DNA of 39,797 bases from Coriobacteriia bacterium (GTDB lineage: Bacteria; Actinomycetota; Coriobacteriia; Anaerosomatales; PALSA-660). The number at the start of each line of letters is the position of its first letter. Position 1 is the stretch's first letter. The stretch covers positions 1 to 39,797 of the forward strand of contig JANYAK010000054.1 in the NCBI GenBank assembly GCA_025361335.1, written 5' to 3'. The notes beneath the pieces are model-generated. The model was not told the DNA's origin and ran no database searches. It saw nothing but the letters and a program-made list of their open reading frames with translations. Shown piece by piece: positions 32,999 through 39,797 of this stretch. The translations under genes and the position numbers were made by a program.

Positions 32999-33999
32999 AT
33001 GCGCGCCGAGGGCGCCCGCGCCTTGGCGCATCCCTCCCTCGCGGCGGAGAGCCGGTCCGCGGCGGTGTTGAGCGACTCGATGGTGTGCAGGTAGCGCAGG
33101 GCGGTCTGCATCTGGCGCCAGCCGTGGATCTCCATGACCTCGCGCACGGTGGCGCCGTGCTGGAGGTAGAGCGAGGCCGACGTGTGGCGCAGGTCGTGGA
33201 AGCGCAGGCCGGGCGGTAGGCCCGCGCGGGCGGCCGCAGGCCGGAACACGCGGCGCCGGCAGTCGTCCGGGTCGATGGGTCGGCCGGTCGCTCGCGGGAA
33301 GGCGAGCCCCGCGGGCGACGGCGGGCAGAGGCGGCGCCACTCGCGCAGGCCCGCGGCGACATGTGTCGGCAGCGGGACGACCCTGTCGTGCCCGGTCTTT
33401 GTCGAGCGCTGGAGCATCTCGCGGTAGTAGGTCTTGGTCACGGCAGCCGTGCGCGCCTCGAGGTCGATGTCGGTCCAGGTGAGCGCGCGCAACTCCCCCA
33501 TCCTCATGCCGGTGTACGCGGCCGTCATGACGAACGCCCGGTATGTCTCCGGCGTCGCCGCGACCAGCGCCTCGACCTGCGCGATCGAGAGGATGCGGCG
33601 TTCGTCGGCCGCAGGGGCCGAGGCGTCGAACCACTTGGACGGGCCGCGCTCCAGGGCTCCGAGGCGGTGATGCCAGCGGAGGCAGGCCCGGAGCGGGACG
33701 AGGACGTTGCCGGCGCGCTTGGGACGTACCCCGGCCGCGTGCAGCGCCACAGTGAAGCGAGCGATTGTCGGTCCGTCGAGGCGGGCCAGCGGGACCCCGC
33801 CGAGCGCCGCTTCGATGTGCGCCCGGTAGATGGACTCGTAGTCGGCCAGCGTGGAGGCGCGCATCGGGCGTGTGCCCGCCTGGCGATACGCGAGCCACAG
33901 CGCCCAAGCCTCGGCGAGGGTGGGGTCGGTGGGCGGGCCGAAGAACTCGGGCACGGGCGCGGCTTTCGCTGGGCGGCACGGGCAGATGCCGGCGAGCAT
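32995..33999 (-). CDS. Tyrosine recombinase/integrase
   Basis: This 334-residue protein has an N-terminal SAM-like core-binding domain (about 25-120) and a C-terminal catalytic domain. Catalytic residues visible are R166 in G-M-R-M-G-E-L, Lys201 in T-K-T-G, H268-x-x-R271 in F-H-D-L-R-H-T, and the nucleophile Y303 in T-A-L-R-Y-L-H. The usual L-G-H position reads H-G-W, with W294 at the place where Cre also uses Trp. It is of phage/integrative-element type, and no other phage genes are nearby. The start at 33999 lacks a strong ribosome-binding site. It is adjacent to the Doc module, suggesting that this area was acquired. Confidence 0.9.
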   Translation of the reverse strand: MLAGICPCRPAKAAPVPEFFGPPTDPTLAEAWALWLAYRQAGTRPMRASTLADYESIYRAHIEAALGGVPLARLDGPTIARFTVALHAAGVRPKRAGNVLVPLRACLRWHHRLGALERGPSKWFDASAPAADERRILSIAQVEALVAATPETYRAFVMTAAYTGMRMGELRALTWTDIDLEARTAAVTKTYYREMLQRSTKTGHDRVVPLPTHVAAGLREWRRLCPPSPAGLAFPRATGRPIDPDDCRRRVFRPAAARAGLPPGLRFHDLRHTSASLYLQHGATVREVMEIHGWRQMQTALRYLHTIESLNTAADRLSAAREGCAKARAPSARM

Positions 34000-34083
34000 A
34001 GCGGCGGGGCCTTACCGGGAGATGACCGGAGGCGGACGCCCGCCCCGTGCGACTTGGCGGCGAAGTGGGGTAACCACCCATGT

Positions 34084-34578
34084 ATGGAGACCACCCCGAC
34101 CCTGCCGCCCCACTACGACGCGTCCGCGATCACGGAGCAGTTGTTCATCGCCTCGCGGCCTCGTGTCCGTCATGTGGGCGACATCCGCGGCCTGAAGGTC
34201 GATCTCGTGCTGAGCATGATCGGCCTCTCGCCGCCGCCGGAGCTGACGAGGCCGCCGTTCCGGCTGGTGCGGTTGCCCGTGTTCGACTTCCCACTGCTGC
34301 CGATCCCGCTCGCGGCTCTTCAGGCGGGGGTGAGCGCCGCGGTCCCAGTACTGAAGACCGGCGGGAGGGTTCTTGTGTACTGCCGAGCGGGGCGCCACCG
34401 CAGTGTCGCCATGGTCGCGTGCATCCTGATCGCGATGGGGATGACCGCCGACAACGCCATGGCCACCATCGTCGCCCACCGGCCGGTCGCGGACCCGCAC
34501 GCCAGCTACATCGAGAGCCGCATCCGGGCCTTCGAGAAGGACTGGCTGCTCAAGCATCCCGACGACCAGAAGGGCTGA
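34084..34578 (+). CDS. Dual-specificity-type protein phosphatase
   Basis: This 164-residue protein has the CX5R active site V-Y-C-R-A-G-R-H-R-S (nucleophile C100, R106) and a likely general acid D68 in V-F-D-F-P. The downstream I-x-x-x-R-P-V-A-D-P segment is typical of dual-specificity phosphatases. A Tyr replaces the His usually before the Cys. Substrates may be phosphotyrosine/serine proteins or phosphoinositide-like lipids. Its close downstream neighbour, five bases away, is a diacylglycerol-kinase-family lipid kinase, which makes a lipid substrate possible. The ATG at 34084 begins M-E-T-T-P-T. Confidence 0.85.
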   Translation: METTPTLPPHYDASAITEQLFIASRPRVRHVGDIRGLKVDLVLSMIGLSPPPELTRPPFRLVRLPVFDFPLLPIPLAALQAGVSAAVPVLKTGGRVLVYCRAGRHRSVAMVACILIAMGMTADNAMATIVAHRPVADPHASYIESRIRAFEKDWLLKHPDDQKG

Positions 34579-34582
34579 CGCT

Positions 34583-35488
34583 ATGCGTGTGAAAGTGGTC
34601 ATCAACCCCGCGGCAGGCAAGTCCGAGCCGGTGCTGAGTGTGCTTGAGGACGTGTTCCGCCCAGCGGGGATCGACTGGGATGTCGCCATCACGCACGAGC
34701 TCGGTGACGGGATGGCGGCCGCGCGCGAGGCCGCCGATCAGGGCTTCGACATCATCGGGGCCTACGGCGGCGATGGGACCGTCTCCGAAGTGCTCGCCGG
34801 CGTTGCCGAGGGCGGCCCTCCCGTCCTGGTGCTGCCCGGCGGGACCGGCAACGCGCTGGCCGATGACCTGGGGATACCTCCGAAGCTTGCGGACGCCGCC
34901 GCCCTCGCCATCGGTGACTGCTCGACGATCAGGCGAGTCGACCTGGGACGGTCGGGTGAGCGGTGGTTCGCCTTGCGCATGACCATGGGCTTCGAGGCGA
35001 AGATGGTGGGCGACACCACCGGGGAGATGAAGGACCGCTACGGCTGGCTCGCCTATGCGCTGAGCGCCGTGCAGTCGCTCGCGTCTCCCCCGATGGCCGT
35101 CTACTCGATCACGGTCGATGGGCGCGCCTTCGAGTGTGAGGGGATGGCCGCCCTGGTCGCCAACTCGGCCAGCACCGGCGTGTCCGGCGTGCGCATCGCC
35201 GACGATGTCGATGTCTCGGATGGCGTACTCGACGTGGTCGTGATGCAGGGCGGCGATCTGCCGGCCCTGCTCGGCAGCGCCGTCGACGCGGCGAAGGGGC
35301 AGCAGCCGCGCGTCCTGAGCCATTGGCGGGGCAAGGAGATCCGCATCGAGTCGAACCCCGTTCAGGCGGTGCTCTCTGACGGCGAGGATGCCGGCTCCAC
35401 GCCGGTGGAGGTGTCCGTCGTGCCCGGAGCCGTGGGCGTGATCGTGCCGAAGGCGGAGGGGAGCGCGGACGCCGCGAAGGGCGAGTAG
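34583..35488 (+). CDS. Diacylglycerol kinase-family lipid kinase (YegS/DgkB type)
   Basis: This 301-residue cytoplasmic lipid kinase begins V-K-V-V-I-N-P-A-A-G-K. It has the nucleotide-binding G-G-D-G-T (62-66) and P-G-G-T-G-N (85-90) motifs of the DAGK catalytic domain. The C-terminal beta-sandwich contains D-D-V-D-V-S-D-G-V-L-D-V-V-V. The family phosphorylates diacylglycerol, ceramide-like or other lipids using ATP; the substrate cannot be told from sequence. It is probably cotranscribed with the upstream phosphatase (five-base gap). Confidence 0.93.
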   Translation: MRVKVVINPAAGKSEPVLSVLEDVFRPAGIDWDVAITHELGDGMAAAREAADQGFDIIGAYGGDGTVSEVLAGVAEGGPPVLVLPGGTGNALADDLGIPPKLADAAALAIGDCSTIRRVDLGRSGERWFALRMTMGFEAKMVGDTTGEMKDRYGWLAYALSAVQSLASPPMAVYSITVDGRAFECEGMAALVANSASTGVSGVRIADDVDVSDGVLDVVVMQGGDLPALLGSAVDAAKGQQPRVLSHWRGKEIRIESNPVQAVLSDGEDAGSTPVEVSVVPGAVGVIVPKAEGSADAAKGE

Positions 35489-35494
35489 GGACCT

Positions 35495-35597
35495 GGTATC
35501 AACCGCGAGCCCGACGGTGATCGGGGCGGAGACCGTGTGGGTAGCCGGCTCACGGTGGCGTCCATCGGCTGGGATGGGTAGGAACGCCCAAGATACC
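35495..35597 (+). ncRNA. Structured 5' leader, riboswitch-like candidate
   Basis: This 103-base leader can fold as a closed multi-helix junction. P1 is GGTATC (35495-35500) with GATACC (35592-35597). P2 is CCCGA (35510-35514) with TCGGG (35521-35525). P3 is ACCGTG (35532-35537) with CACGGT (35551-35556). P4 is GGCG (35557-35560) with CGCC (35585-35588), continued by CCATC (35562-35566) with GATGG (35573-35577). It ends 11 bases before the cytochrome gene's GGAGG. I could not match it to conserved cores I know (c-di-GMP, cobalamin, TPP, SAM). GC-rich sequence folds easily, so conservation data are needed. Confidence 0.4.
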
Positions 35598-35620
35598 GAA
35601 CGTACTTGGAGGTGCTTGTC

Positions 35621-36667
35621 ATGCACGCGAAGCGATGGATTCTGGTAGGGCTCGCAGGTGCGTTGGTACTGACGGCCCTTGCGGGCTGTCAGTCGGCATC
35701 GACGTCGGGCGCCGTAGAGAGTGGCAAAGCCGCGGCAGTTGCGTTCGACCCGAATCCCATAGTCCAGGCTTGGTCTGAGTCCACGCACTCCGTGCCGGTG
35801 GTGTTCGCCGCCGGCGAGGCGCCGTGCGCGGGATGCCACGACGGCCGGGCGTTCGCCCAAGACGTGTCGGACCCCAAGCAGATCAAAGGTCGCACGCCTT
35901 TCGGTCCGTGGGTCGTTGCCACAGACTGCCTCGCCTGCCACACAGGGAAGGGCGCCGCTCTGCAGAAGTCGGGGATGGTCACCATACCGACTTCGAAGAC
36001 CCCGGTGACCGGCGGCAAGGGTGCCGTGTGCATGGGTTGCCACAATCAGTTCGGGAAGCCCGACATCAACGACGCGACACACGCCTACCCGCACTATGGG
36101 CCCATGGCCGACGTGCTCATGGGCACCGGCGGGATGACGCAGAGCCTGTCGCTCATGAGCGCGGAGCGGCACAGTACGATTCCGGACACCTGCGTCGCGT
36201 GTCACTTCTCGAGTGGCGCAGAGGGCCACATGTTCAAGCCGACGACCGTCAAGTGCAAGGGTTGTCACCAGGACTTCACTTCTATCAAGGCGTTCGGCGC
36301 AGTGGGTGACTACGATGGCAATGGCAAGATCGAGCCGTTCGTGACAGAGGTTGACGGCCTCATGAGCGCCGTGGCAGGTGCCGTCAACAAGACAGCGAAC
36401 ACCGACGCGTTCGTCGCATTGCAAGGCGAGATCGTCTTTACGAGCAAGGGCACCACAGTGACTGTCGTGCCGACAAGTGCGTACCAGGGAGCCTACAACT
36501 GGGAGTTGGTGGACCACGACAAGTCGAACGGCATCCATAACCCGTTCTATGTGGTGACTCTGCTGCAGGAATCGTATCGCGCGATGATCGGCAGCGAGCT
36601 GCCGGGCGCCGTCAAGCCGAAGAAGGGCCCGGCATCCAGTGGCGCAGCGGCGACGACCGCGCCGTAG
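35621..36667 (+). CDS. Pentahaem c-type cytochrome lipoprotein
   Basis: This 348-residue protein is exported: the lipobox L-A-G-C places the lipid anchor at Cys23. Five CxxCH haem sites are visible: C-A-G-C-H (69-73), C-L-A-C-H (103-107), C-M-G-C-H (137-141), C-V-A-C-H (191-195) and C-K-G-C-H (212-216). Further His residues could act as distal ligands. A haem-free C-terminal domain (about 225-348) ends in a Pro/Ala/Lys-rich tail, with the H-N-P-F-Y-V-V-T-L-L pattern seen in respiratory multihaem proteins. The ATG at 35621 is chosen for GGAGG eight bases upstream. It probably carries electrons outside the membrane in anaerobic respiration; no reductase partner is adjacent. Confidence 0.92.
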   Translation: MHAKRWILVGLAGALVLTALAGCQSASTSGAVESGKAAAVAFDPNPIVQAWSESTHSVPVVFAAGEAPCAGCHDGRAFAQDVSDPKQIKGRTPFGPWVVATDCLACHTGKGAALQKSGMVTIPTSKTPVTGGKGAVCMGCHNQFGKPDINDATHAYPHYGPMADVLMGTGGMTQSLSLMSAERHSTIPDTCVACHFSSGAEGHMFKPTTVKCKGCHQDFTSIKAFGAVGDYDGNGKIEPFVTEVDGLMSAVAGAVNKTANTDAFVALQGEIVFTSKGTTVTVVPTSAYQGAYNWELVDHDKSNGIHNPFYVVTLLQESYRAMIGSELPGAVKPKKGPASSGAAATTAP

Positions 36668-37031
36668 GCGGCGTTCAGTGAACCCGAAGGGCGGGGGCGA
36701 GGACCGAGAGGCCCCCGTACCGATAGATGGGTTCCCCGATGACGTGACGCGGCGGCTGTTCGGGGTGGGTCAGCCACGACTTCGGTTAGTTGAGGACGGG
36801 GGTATTGGTGGCTCTGGTCAAACCAAGCCAACTGTCTAACAGATTGTCTAACAGCCACGCATCACCAACAGGCACCAAGAGGCAAAACCGCAGGTAGACA
36901 AGTTGGCGTGTTGTGTTGTCTGTCTAACACCCGCAAGCCCAGAAATGGCACTCGTGCCCCATCCACCGAGTCGACTATCGCTGGACAATCGACCTGAGAT
37001 TTGGCGTCTGACCTGAGGTTTCTATGGAATG
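36668..37031. other. Gene-free stretch with short repeats
   Basis: No convincing gene is seen, and the region is less GC-rich than its surroundings. TGTCTAACA occurs three times (36833-36841, 36845-36853, 36921-36929). GCCAACTGTCT (36827-36837) and AGACAAGTTGGC (36896-36907) are nearly perfect inverted repeats. GACCTGAG occurs at 36991-36998 and 37010-37017. These could be recombination or protein-binding sites, or remnants of a mobile element. Confidence 0.45.
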
Positions 37032-37059
37032 TTGCATTCGTTGGCAAGGGTGGTATCAT
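37032..37059 (+). promoter_or_regulatory. Candidate promoter for the initiator tRNA gene
   Basis: TTGCAT (37032-37037) and TATCAT (37054-37059) are separated by 16 bases and lie about 33 bases before the tRNA. Four of six positions match TTGACA and five of six match TATAAT. No other gene lies between. Confidence 0.5.
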
Positions 37060-37091
37060 CTCTAGGCTGCGCAAGCAGCGAAATCGAACAT

Positions 37092-37168
<77 letters not shown>

Positions 37169-37177
37169 AAGAAGATC

Positions 37178-37209
37178 AGAACGCCGGTCCCATCTGGGGC
37201 CGGCGTTCT
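37178..37209. terminator. Terminator hairpin after the tRNA gene
   Basis: AGAACGCCGGTCCC (37178-37191) and GGGGCCGGCGTTCT (37196-37209) form a long stem with one mismatch region and an ATCT loop. T residues follow on the plus strand and A-rich sequence precedes it, so it may serve both the tRNA and the convergent RES gene ending at 37216. Confidence 0.75.
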
Positions 37210-37215
37210 TGCCTG

Positions 37216-37737
37216 TTACGCCGGTACGTGGGCTTGGTCGACGTGGTCATCGAAGCCCACGACGCGCACCGCGACGGGCGAAGCGACGTTGTCGCGAAAC
37301 ACGACCAGGTTGTGCTCAGTGGGAACCAGCGCGGATGGCGCGAGGATGGCCTCGATGCCGTTCTTGCGCGCCCTCATGGCGATGGTCTGCGTGATGCTGG
37401 GAGCCTCGGGGTTGTTGGAGTAGGGCCCGAGGAGACCTTCTCGGGTCACCCCGAGGCGCAGCAACGTAGCATCGTCGGTGAGATCCAAGACGCGGCCCAG
37501 ATCCACGTCGACCGATACGAGCAGACGCGGCGGGAAGCGCTTCGCCTCGAACGTCTCGGCCAGTTGCAGGTGTTCGCAAACCGCGAGGGTGGGTGAACTC
37601 GCCAGGTACAGAGCGGCGCATCCGACGACGTTGTAGCGCCCGCAGTTGAGCAGCGCACCTCCGGTACTCAGAGGCTCACGCTTCCTGCTGGTGCAGCGAA
37701 AGTAGATCGCCTCTATCCGCCTAAGCCCGTCGAGCAC
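37216..37737 (-). CDS. RES-domain toxin
   Basis: This 173-residue protein contains a RES domain. F-R-C-T with R14, the G-R-Y-N motif (R34, Y35), A-L-Y-L-A and A-V-C-E-H (Glu55) form the conserved Arg-x-Glu pattern. Members such as MbcT and ParT destroy NAD+ or modify NAD-dependent enzymes. The GTG at 37737 is chosen because GGGGGGAGA lies just upstream and the protein then starts shortly before the domain. The gene follows the Xre-type antitoxin by 26 bases. The motif appears complete, so an active toxin is expected. Confidence 0.88.
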   Translation of the reverse strand: MLDGLRRIEAIYFRCTSRKREPLSTGGALLNCGRYNVVGCAALYLASSPTLAVCEHLQLAETFEAKRFPPRLLVSVDVDLGRVLDLTDDATLLRLGVTREGLLGPYSNNPEAPSITQTIAMRARKNGIEAILAPSALVPTEHNLVVFRDNVASPVAVRVVGFDDHVDQAHVPA

Positions 37738-37763
37738 CGCTCTCCCCCCGGAGCACGGATCTC

Positions 37764-38156
37764 CTACGCAGGTCCGCCATCGGCAAGTCGCTCGAGCGCG
37801 GCGACCAGAACGTCGGTCTGACCCTCCAAGATGAGGTCGATCGGCGCCTTCCCCCTGAAGCCGCGGTTTGGCGATCTCAGCCACTCGGCCGCGTACTCAC
37901 GACCGAGCACATCCTCAAGAAGGAACTGTAGCTGGGCGAGTCGGCGAATCTCGCGACCGTTCGGCCCGCGCGACGCGCCAGCGCCACCGTCCGCAGTCTG
38001 CCAGCGAGAAACCGTGCGAACGCTGCAGTTCACGGATTGTGCGAACTCCTCGATCGTCATGCCCATGCCGAGCCTGATGGCCTCGACGCTGACGGGTGAC
38101 GTCGCAAGGATATCGACGAGCGCTCCATCGATGGTGCTGGCGGTACTCCGGCCCAT
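37764..38156 (-). CDS. Xre/MbcA/ParS-type antitoxin of the RES module
   Basis: This 130-residue protein has a helix-turn-helix (about 31-55: M-T-I-E-E-F-A-Q-S-V-N-C-S-V-R-T-V-S-R-W). The C-terminal toxin-binding domain contains E-W-L-R-S-P-N-R-G-F-R-G-K-A-P-I-D-L-I, the usual layout of antitoxins paired with RES toxins. The ATG at 38156 has a strong AAAGGGGGG ribosome-binding site. It is the first gene of the pair and probably represses its own promoter, where an inverted repeat is seen at 38228-38249. Confidence 0.87.
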   Translation of the reverse strand: MGRSTASTIDGALVDILATSPVSVEAIRLGMGMTIEEFAQSVNCSVRTVSRWQTADGGAGASRGPNGREIRRLAQLQFLLEDVLGREYAAEWLRSPNRGFRGKAPIDLILEGQTDVLVAALERLADGGPA

Positions 38157-38187
38157 GAGGCCCCCCTTTCGTTTCCCACCTTGATGC

Positions 38188-38249
38188 TTCATACCACAAC
38201 GCCTCCGCAGTGTCACGAATGATGGCCATACACACGCCACGGTGTGTGT
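38188..38249 (-). promoter_or_regulatory. Promoter and inverted repeat of the RES-Xre module
   Basis: On the minus strand, GTGACA (38211-38216) and TATGAA (38188-38193) are spaced 17 bases apart, about 30 bases before the antitoxin ATG. Just upstream, ATACACAC (38228-38235) and GTGTGTGT (38242-38249) form an inverted repeat with one mismatch, a possible operator for the HTH antitoxin. Confidence 0.45.
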
Positions 38250-38584
38250 CTATATCTTCGGCAGAGTCAGTAGCATGCTTGATGTCCGCAATTCGTGTGC
38301 CACGTCGCTGGACCGGCATTCCGCGCGGATGTGACGCCGTTCGTGCAGGCGCACGTGTCGACGGCGGCTCATGAGCAAGTACGGTTCCGCCCTGGTCGCA
38401 CTCGCGCAGTAGTGCGAGCGGCGCGCGAGCATTCCGTGCGCTGAAGGAAGCGCGGCGCAAGCGCCGATGTCAGACCCGCTCGCTACGGTGTGCCTGCAAG
38501 GATGCGGCAGCCGCGGCCTGCTTCAATGAGAGAGCGCCATGCCACTGCCCACACGTCGTGCCCACGCCGAGTGGAGGTAGTGCT
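38250..38584. other. Gene-free stretch before the AAA+ gene
   Basis: No convincing gene was found. A good ribosome-binding site GGAGG (38573-38577) lies seven bases before an ATG at 38585. That ATG is in a different frame from the AAA+ ATPase downstream, see that entry. Confidence 0.4.
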
Positions 38585-38700
38585 ATGAAGCAGCGAAAGC
38601 CGACCCCGAATCGCCCCGGTGCGAGTCCTGCATCGCCCGAACAGGAACCGGCGCGCAGCAGGCCGCAGCGTCTTCGTCTCCGGATGACGATCTTGGGCGC

Positions 38701-39684
38701 GTGCTCGCGGACATGGCTGCGGTGGCGCGCGCGGCAGGAGACTACCCGAGCGCGGTAGCGCTTCTCAAGGCGTCCATCAGCGTCGATGAAGCGACCGGGC
38801 GCGGTGGCGGCGACGCAAAGGCCCGCGCCATGATTGCGTTGGCTAGGATCGATCTCAAGTTGGCGAATCCCGGGATGGCGGCGTTTCAGGCGCAGCAGGC
38901 CATGGCACTCGCGCGCAACGCACGTGACCGCGAAGCGGCCAAGCGGGTTCTCGACAAGGCGAGGAAGGACTCGCCTCCGGGTGGCAACGCGGGCGGCATC
39001 GGAGGCTGGGGACTGGGCAGCTTCAGCGTGGAGCCCGCGAAGTCGCAGCTGACGTTCGCGGACGTCGGGGGCATGGCGTCGGTGAAGCGCGCGGTCATGC
39101 GCCTGGGCATCTTGCCGCAGCAAGATCCAGAGTTGGCGCGGAACTACGGCGTTGAAGCGGGCGGGGGACTGCTGCTCATCGGACCCCCGGGATGCGGCAA
39201 GACCCTCATCGCCAAGGCCGCCGCCGGAGAGATGGACGCAATGTTGCTCGTCGTCCAGAGCAGCGACATCGTTAGTCCGTTCCTTGGCATGTCTGAGCGC
39301 AACATAGCCGCGGCGTTCCGGTCCGCGCGATCACAGAAGCCGTGCGTGCTGTTCTTCGACGAGATCGACGCGCTGGCGGGCGCTAGACCCTCGATGCAGA
39401 GCGAGGCGCGCAGGAGCACGGTCAACACCCTCTTGGCGGAGATGGACGGGTCTTCGTCCAACGAGGGAGTGTTGATCATCGGCGCGACAAACTGCCCCGA
39501 CCTGGTCGATGCGGCTGTGAAGCGCAGGGGCCGGTTCGACAAGGTGATTCACGTCGGACCGCCTGATCTGCCGGCGCGACAGGCCATCTGGAGCATCGCT
39601 CTCGCGGATGCTCCGGCGGGGGAGGATGTCGACCGTGCCCTTCTGGCCGAACTCTCCGGCCGCGCGCCGGGGCGTGGTGTATGA
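38701..39684 (+). CDS. AAA+ ATPase with N-terminal helical repeat, apparently truncated
   Basis: From GTG 38701 the protein is 327 residues. A TPR-like helical region (about 5-85) and a Gly-rich linker precede an AAA domain. The AAA motifs are Walker A G-P-P-G-C-G-K-T (about 157-164), Walker B V-L-F-F-D-E-I-D (about 217-224), an R-R-G-R-F-D arginine-finger region, and L-I-I-G-A-T-N. It resembles Cdc48/spastin-type ATPases. It ends at G-R-A-P-G-R-G-V, just where these proteins read G-F-S-G-A-D and the sensor-2 lid begins, so the C-terminal lid is missing. Upstream, the same frame is open to 38581 without ATG, while a well-placed ATG (38585, GGAGG before it) lies one frame away. This suggests a frameshift near 38630-38660. 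It is probably a damaged gene. Confidence 0.75.
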   Translation: MLADMAAVARAAGDYPSAVALLKASISVDEATGRGGGDAKARAMIALARIDLKLANPGMAAFQAQQAMALARNARDREAAKRVLDKARKDSPPGGNAGGIGGWGLGSFSVEPAKSQLTFADVGGMASVKRAVMRLGILPQQDPELARNYGVEAGGGLLLIGPPGCGKTLIAKAAAGEMDAMLLVVQSSDIVSPFLGMSERNIAAAFRSARSQKPCVLFFDEIDALAGARPSMQSEARRSTVNTLLAEMDGSSSNEGVLIIGATNCPDLVDAAVKRRGRFDKVIHVGPPDLPARQAIWSIALADAPAGEDVDRALLAELSGRAPGRGV

Positions 39685-39716
39685 AGGCCCCTGCCCCGTC
39701 CTTGCGAGCATAGCAG

Positions 39717-39797
39717 TCAGCCGGCTATGAGCGCTGGCACCACCTCCTCGAGTCCGCCGATCTCGATGGTCAGCGCCGGGCGCATCGCCACGGCGAT
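39717..39797 (-). CDS. 3' end of a gene extending beyond the window
   Basis: A minus-strand frame is open from the window edge to a TGA at 39717-39719, giving 26 residues ending in I-E-I-G-G-L-E-E-V-V-P-A-L-I-A-G. It is too short to assign. It starts 32 bases past the abrupt end of the AAA+ gene, so it may mark the edge of the event that truncated that gene. Confidence 0.35.
   Translation of the reverse strand: MAVAMRPALTIEIGGLEEVVPALIAG

Noticed and set aside
32995-33999. A prophage around the integrase
   Set aside because: No capsid, terminase, portal, repressor or lysis genes are visible in the flanking sequence, and no att repeats were found.
35495-35597. Assignment of the cytochrome leader to the c-di-GMP-I riboswitch class
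   Set aside because: Only a weak resemblance in one loop (TAGCCGG); the conserved GGGCAAACC-type and GCAAAG-type core segments are missing.
34550-36538. 662-codon minus-strand ORF opposite the lipid kinase and cytochrome genes
   Set aside because: The plus strand has clear DAGK motifs and five CxxCH haem sites; the antisense frame has no domain.
36833-36929. Three TGTCTAACA repeats as a possible CRISPR array
   Set aside because: Repeats are only nine bases, spacing is irregular (12 and 76 bases), and no cas genes are present.
37915-38460. 181-codon minus-strand ORF overlapping the Xre-type antitoxin
   Set aside because: The antitoxin frame has an HTH, the partner-binding domain and a strong ribosome-binding site; this frame has none of these.

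Overview
The window is a GC-rich, densely coded bacterial segment (one strand usually used in long runs, many GTG/TTG starts, ATGA/GTGA stop-start overlaps). A complete V/A-type ATPase operon, a DUF951 protein, DesK/NarL-type two-component genes and a multihaem lipoprotein cytochrome together suggest an anaerobic high-GC Gram-positive, possibly an actinobacterium of the Coriobacteriia type. This placement is inference from gene content, not from a marker phylogeny.

Layout. 1-405 is the 3' end of a DDE transposase. 924-1664 is an orphan REC-LytTR regulator, followed by a DUF951 gene and a convergent membrane-anchored M23-like protein. 3108-12080 is a ten-gene V/A-ATPase operon (G/H-I-K-E-C-F-A-B-x-D) in which x is an unfamiliar 64-residue two-helix membrane protein. 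The K subunit carries the residues used for Na+ binding in Enterococcus NtpK.

12098-20664 (minus strand) is the most unusual part. It holds four overlapping genes: a 1402-residue hybrid histidine kinase, a REC-(T2SE N-domain-like)-REC protein, a stand-alone Hpt protein, and an 884-residue REC-GspE/PilB ATPase-REC fusion. They look like a complete phosphorelay ending directly on a type II secretion/type IV pilus motor ATPase. The second and fourth proteins share the same chassis, with and without the motor. The ten-base motif ACCGTTCGTC, which fits the LytTR box pattern, lies upstream of both the lytTR gene and this operon.

20838-23626 is a tldD-tldE pair, followed (still minus strand) by a secreted coiled-coil NlpC/P60 hydrolase. 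25252-31547 is a plus-strand cluster: DesK-like kinase, NarL-like regulator, two small glycine-rich membrane proteins, membrane-fusion protein, MacB-like ATPase and permease. It has a hairpin after each small gene and a strong terminator at the end.

31800-39797 is an accessory-looking region. It contains a chagasin-like inhibitor lipoprotein, an AbrB-Doc toxin-antitoxin pair, a tyrosine recombinase, a dual-specificity-type phosphatase and a diacylglycerol-kinase-family lipid kinase. A five-haem cytochrome lipoprotein follows, with a strongly foldable 5' leader. After it come an initiator tRNA-Met, a RES-Xre toxin-antitoxin pair, and an AAA+ ATPase gene that looks damaged at both ends. No CRISPR array or rRNA was seen.
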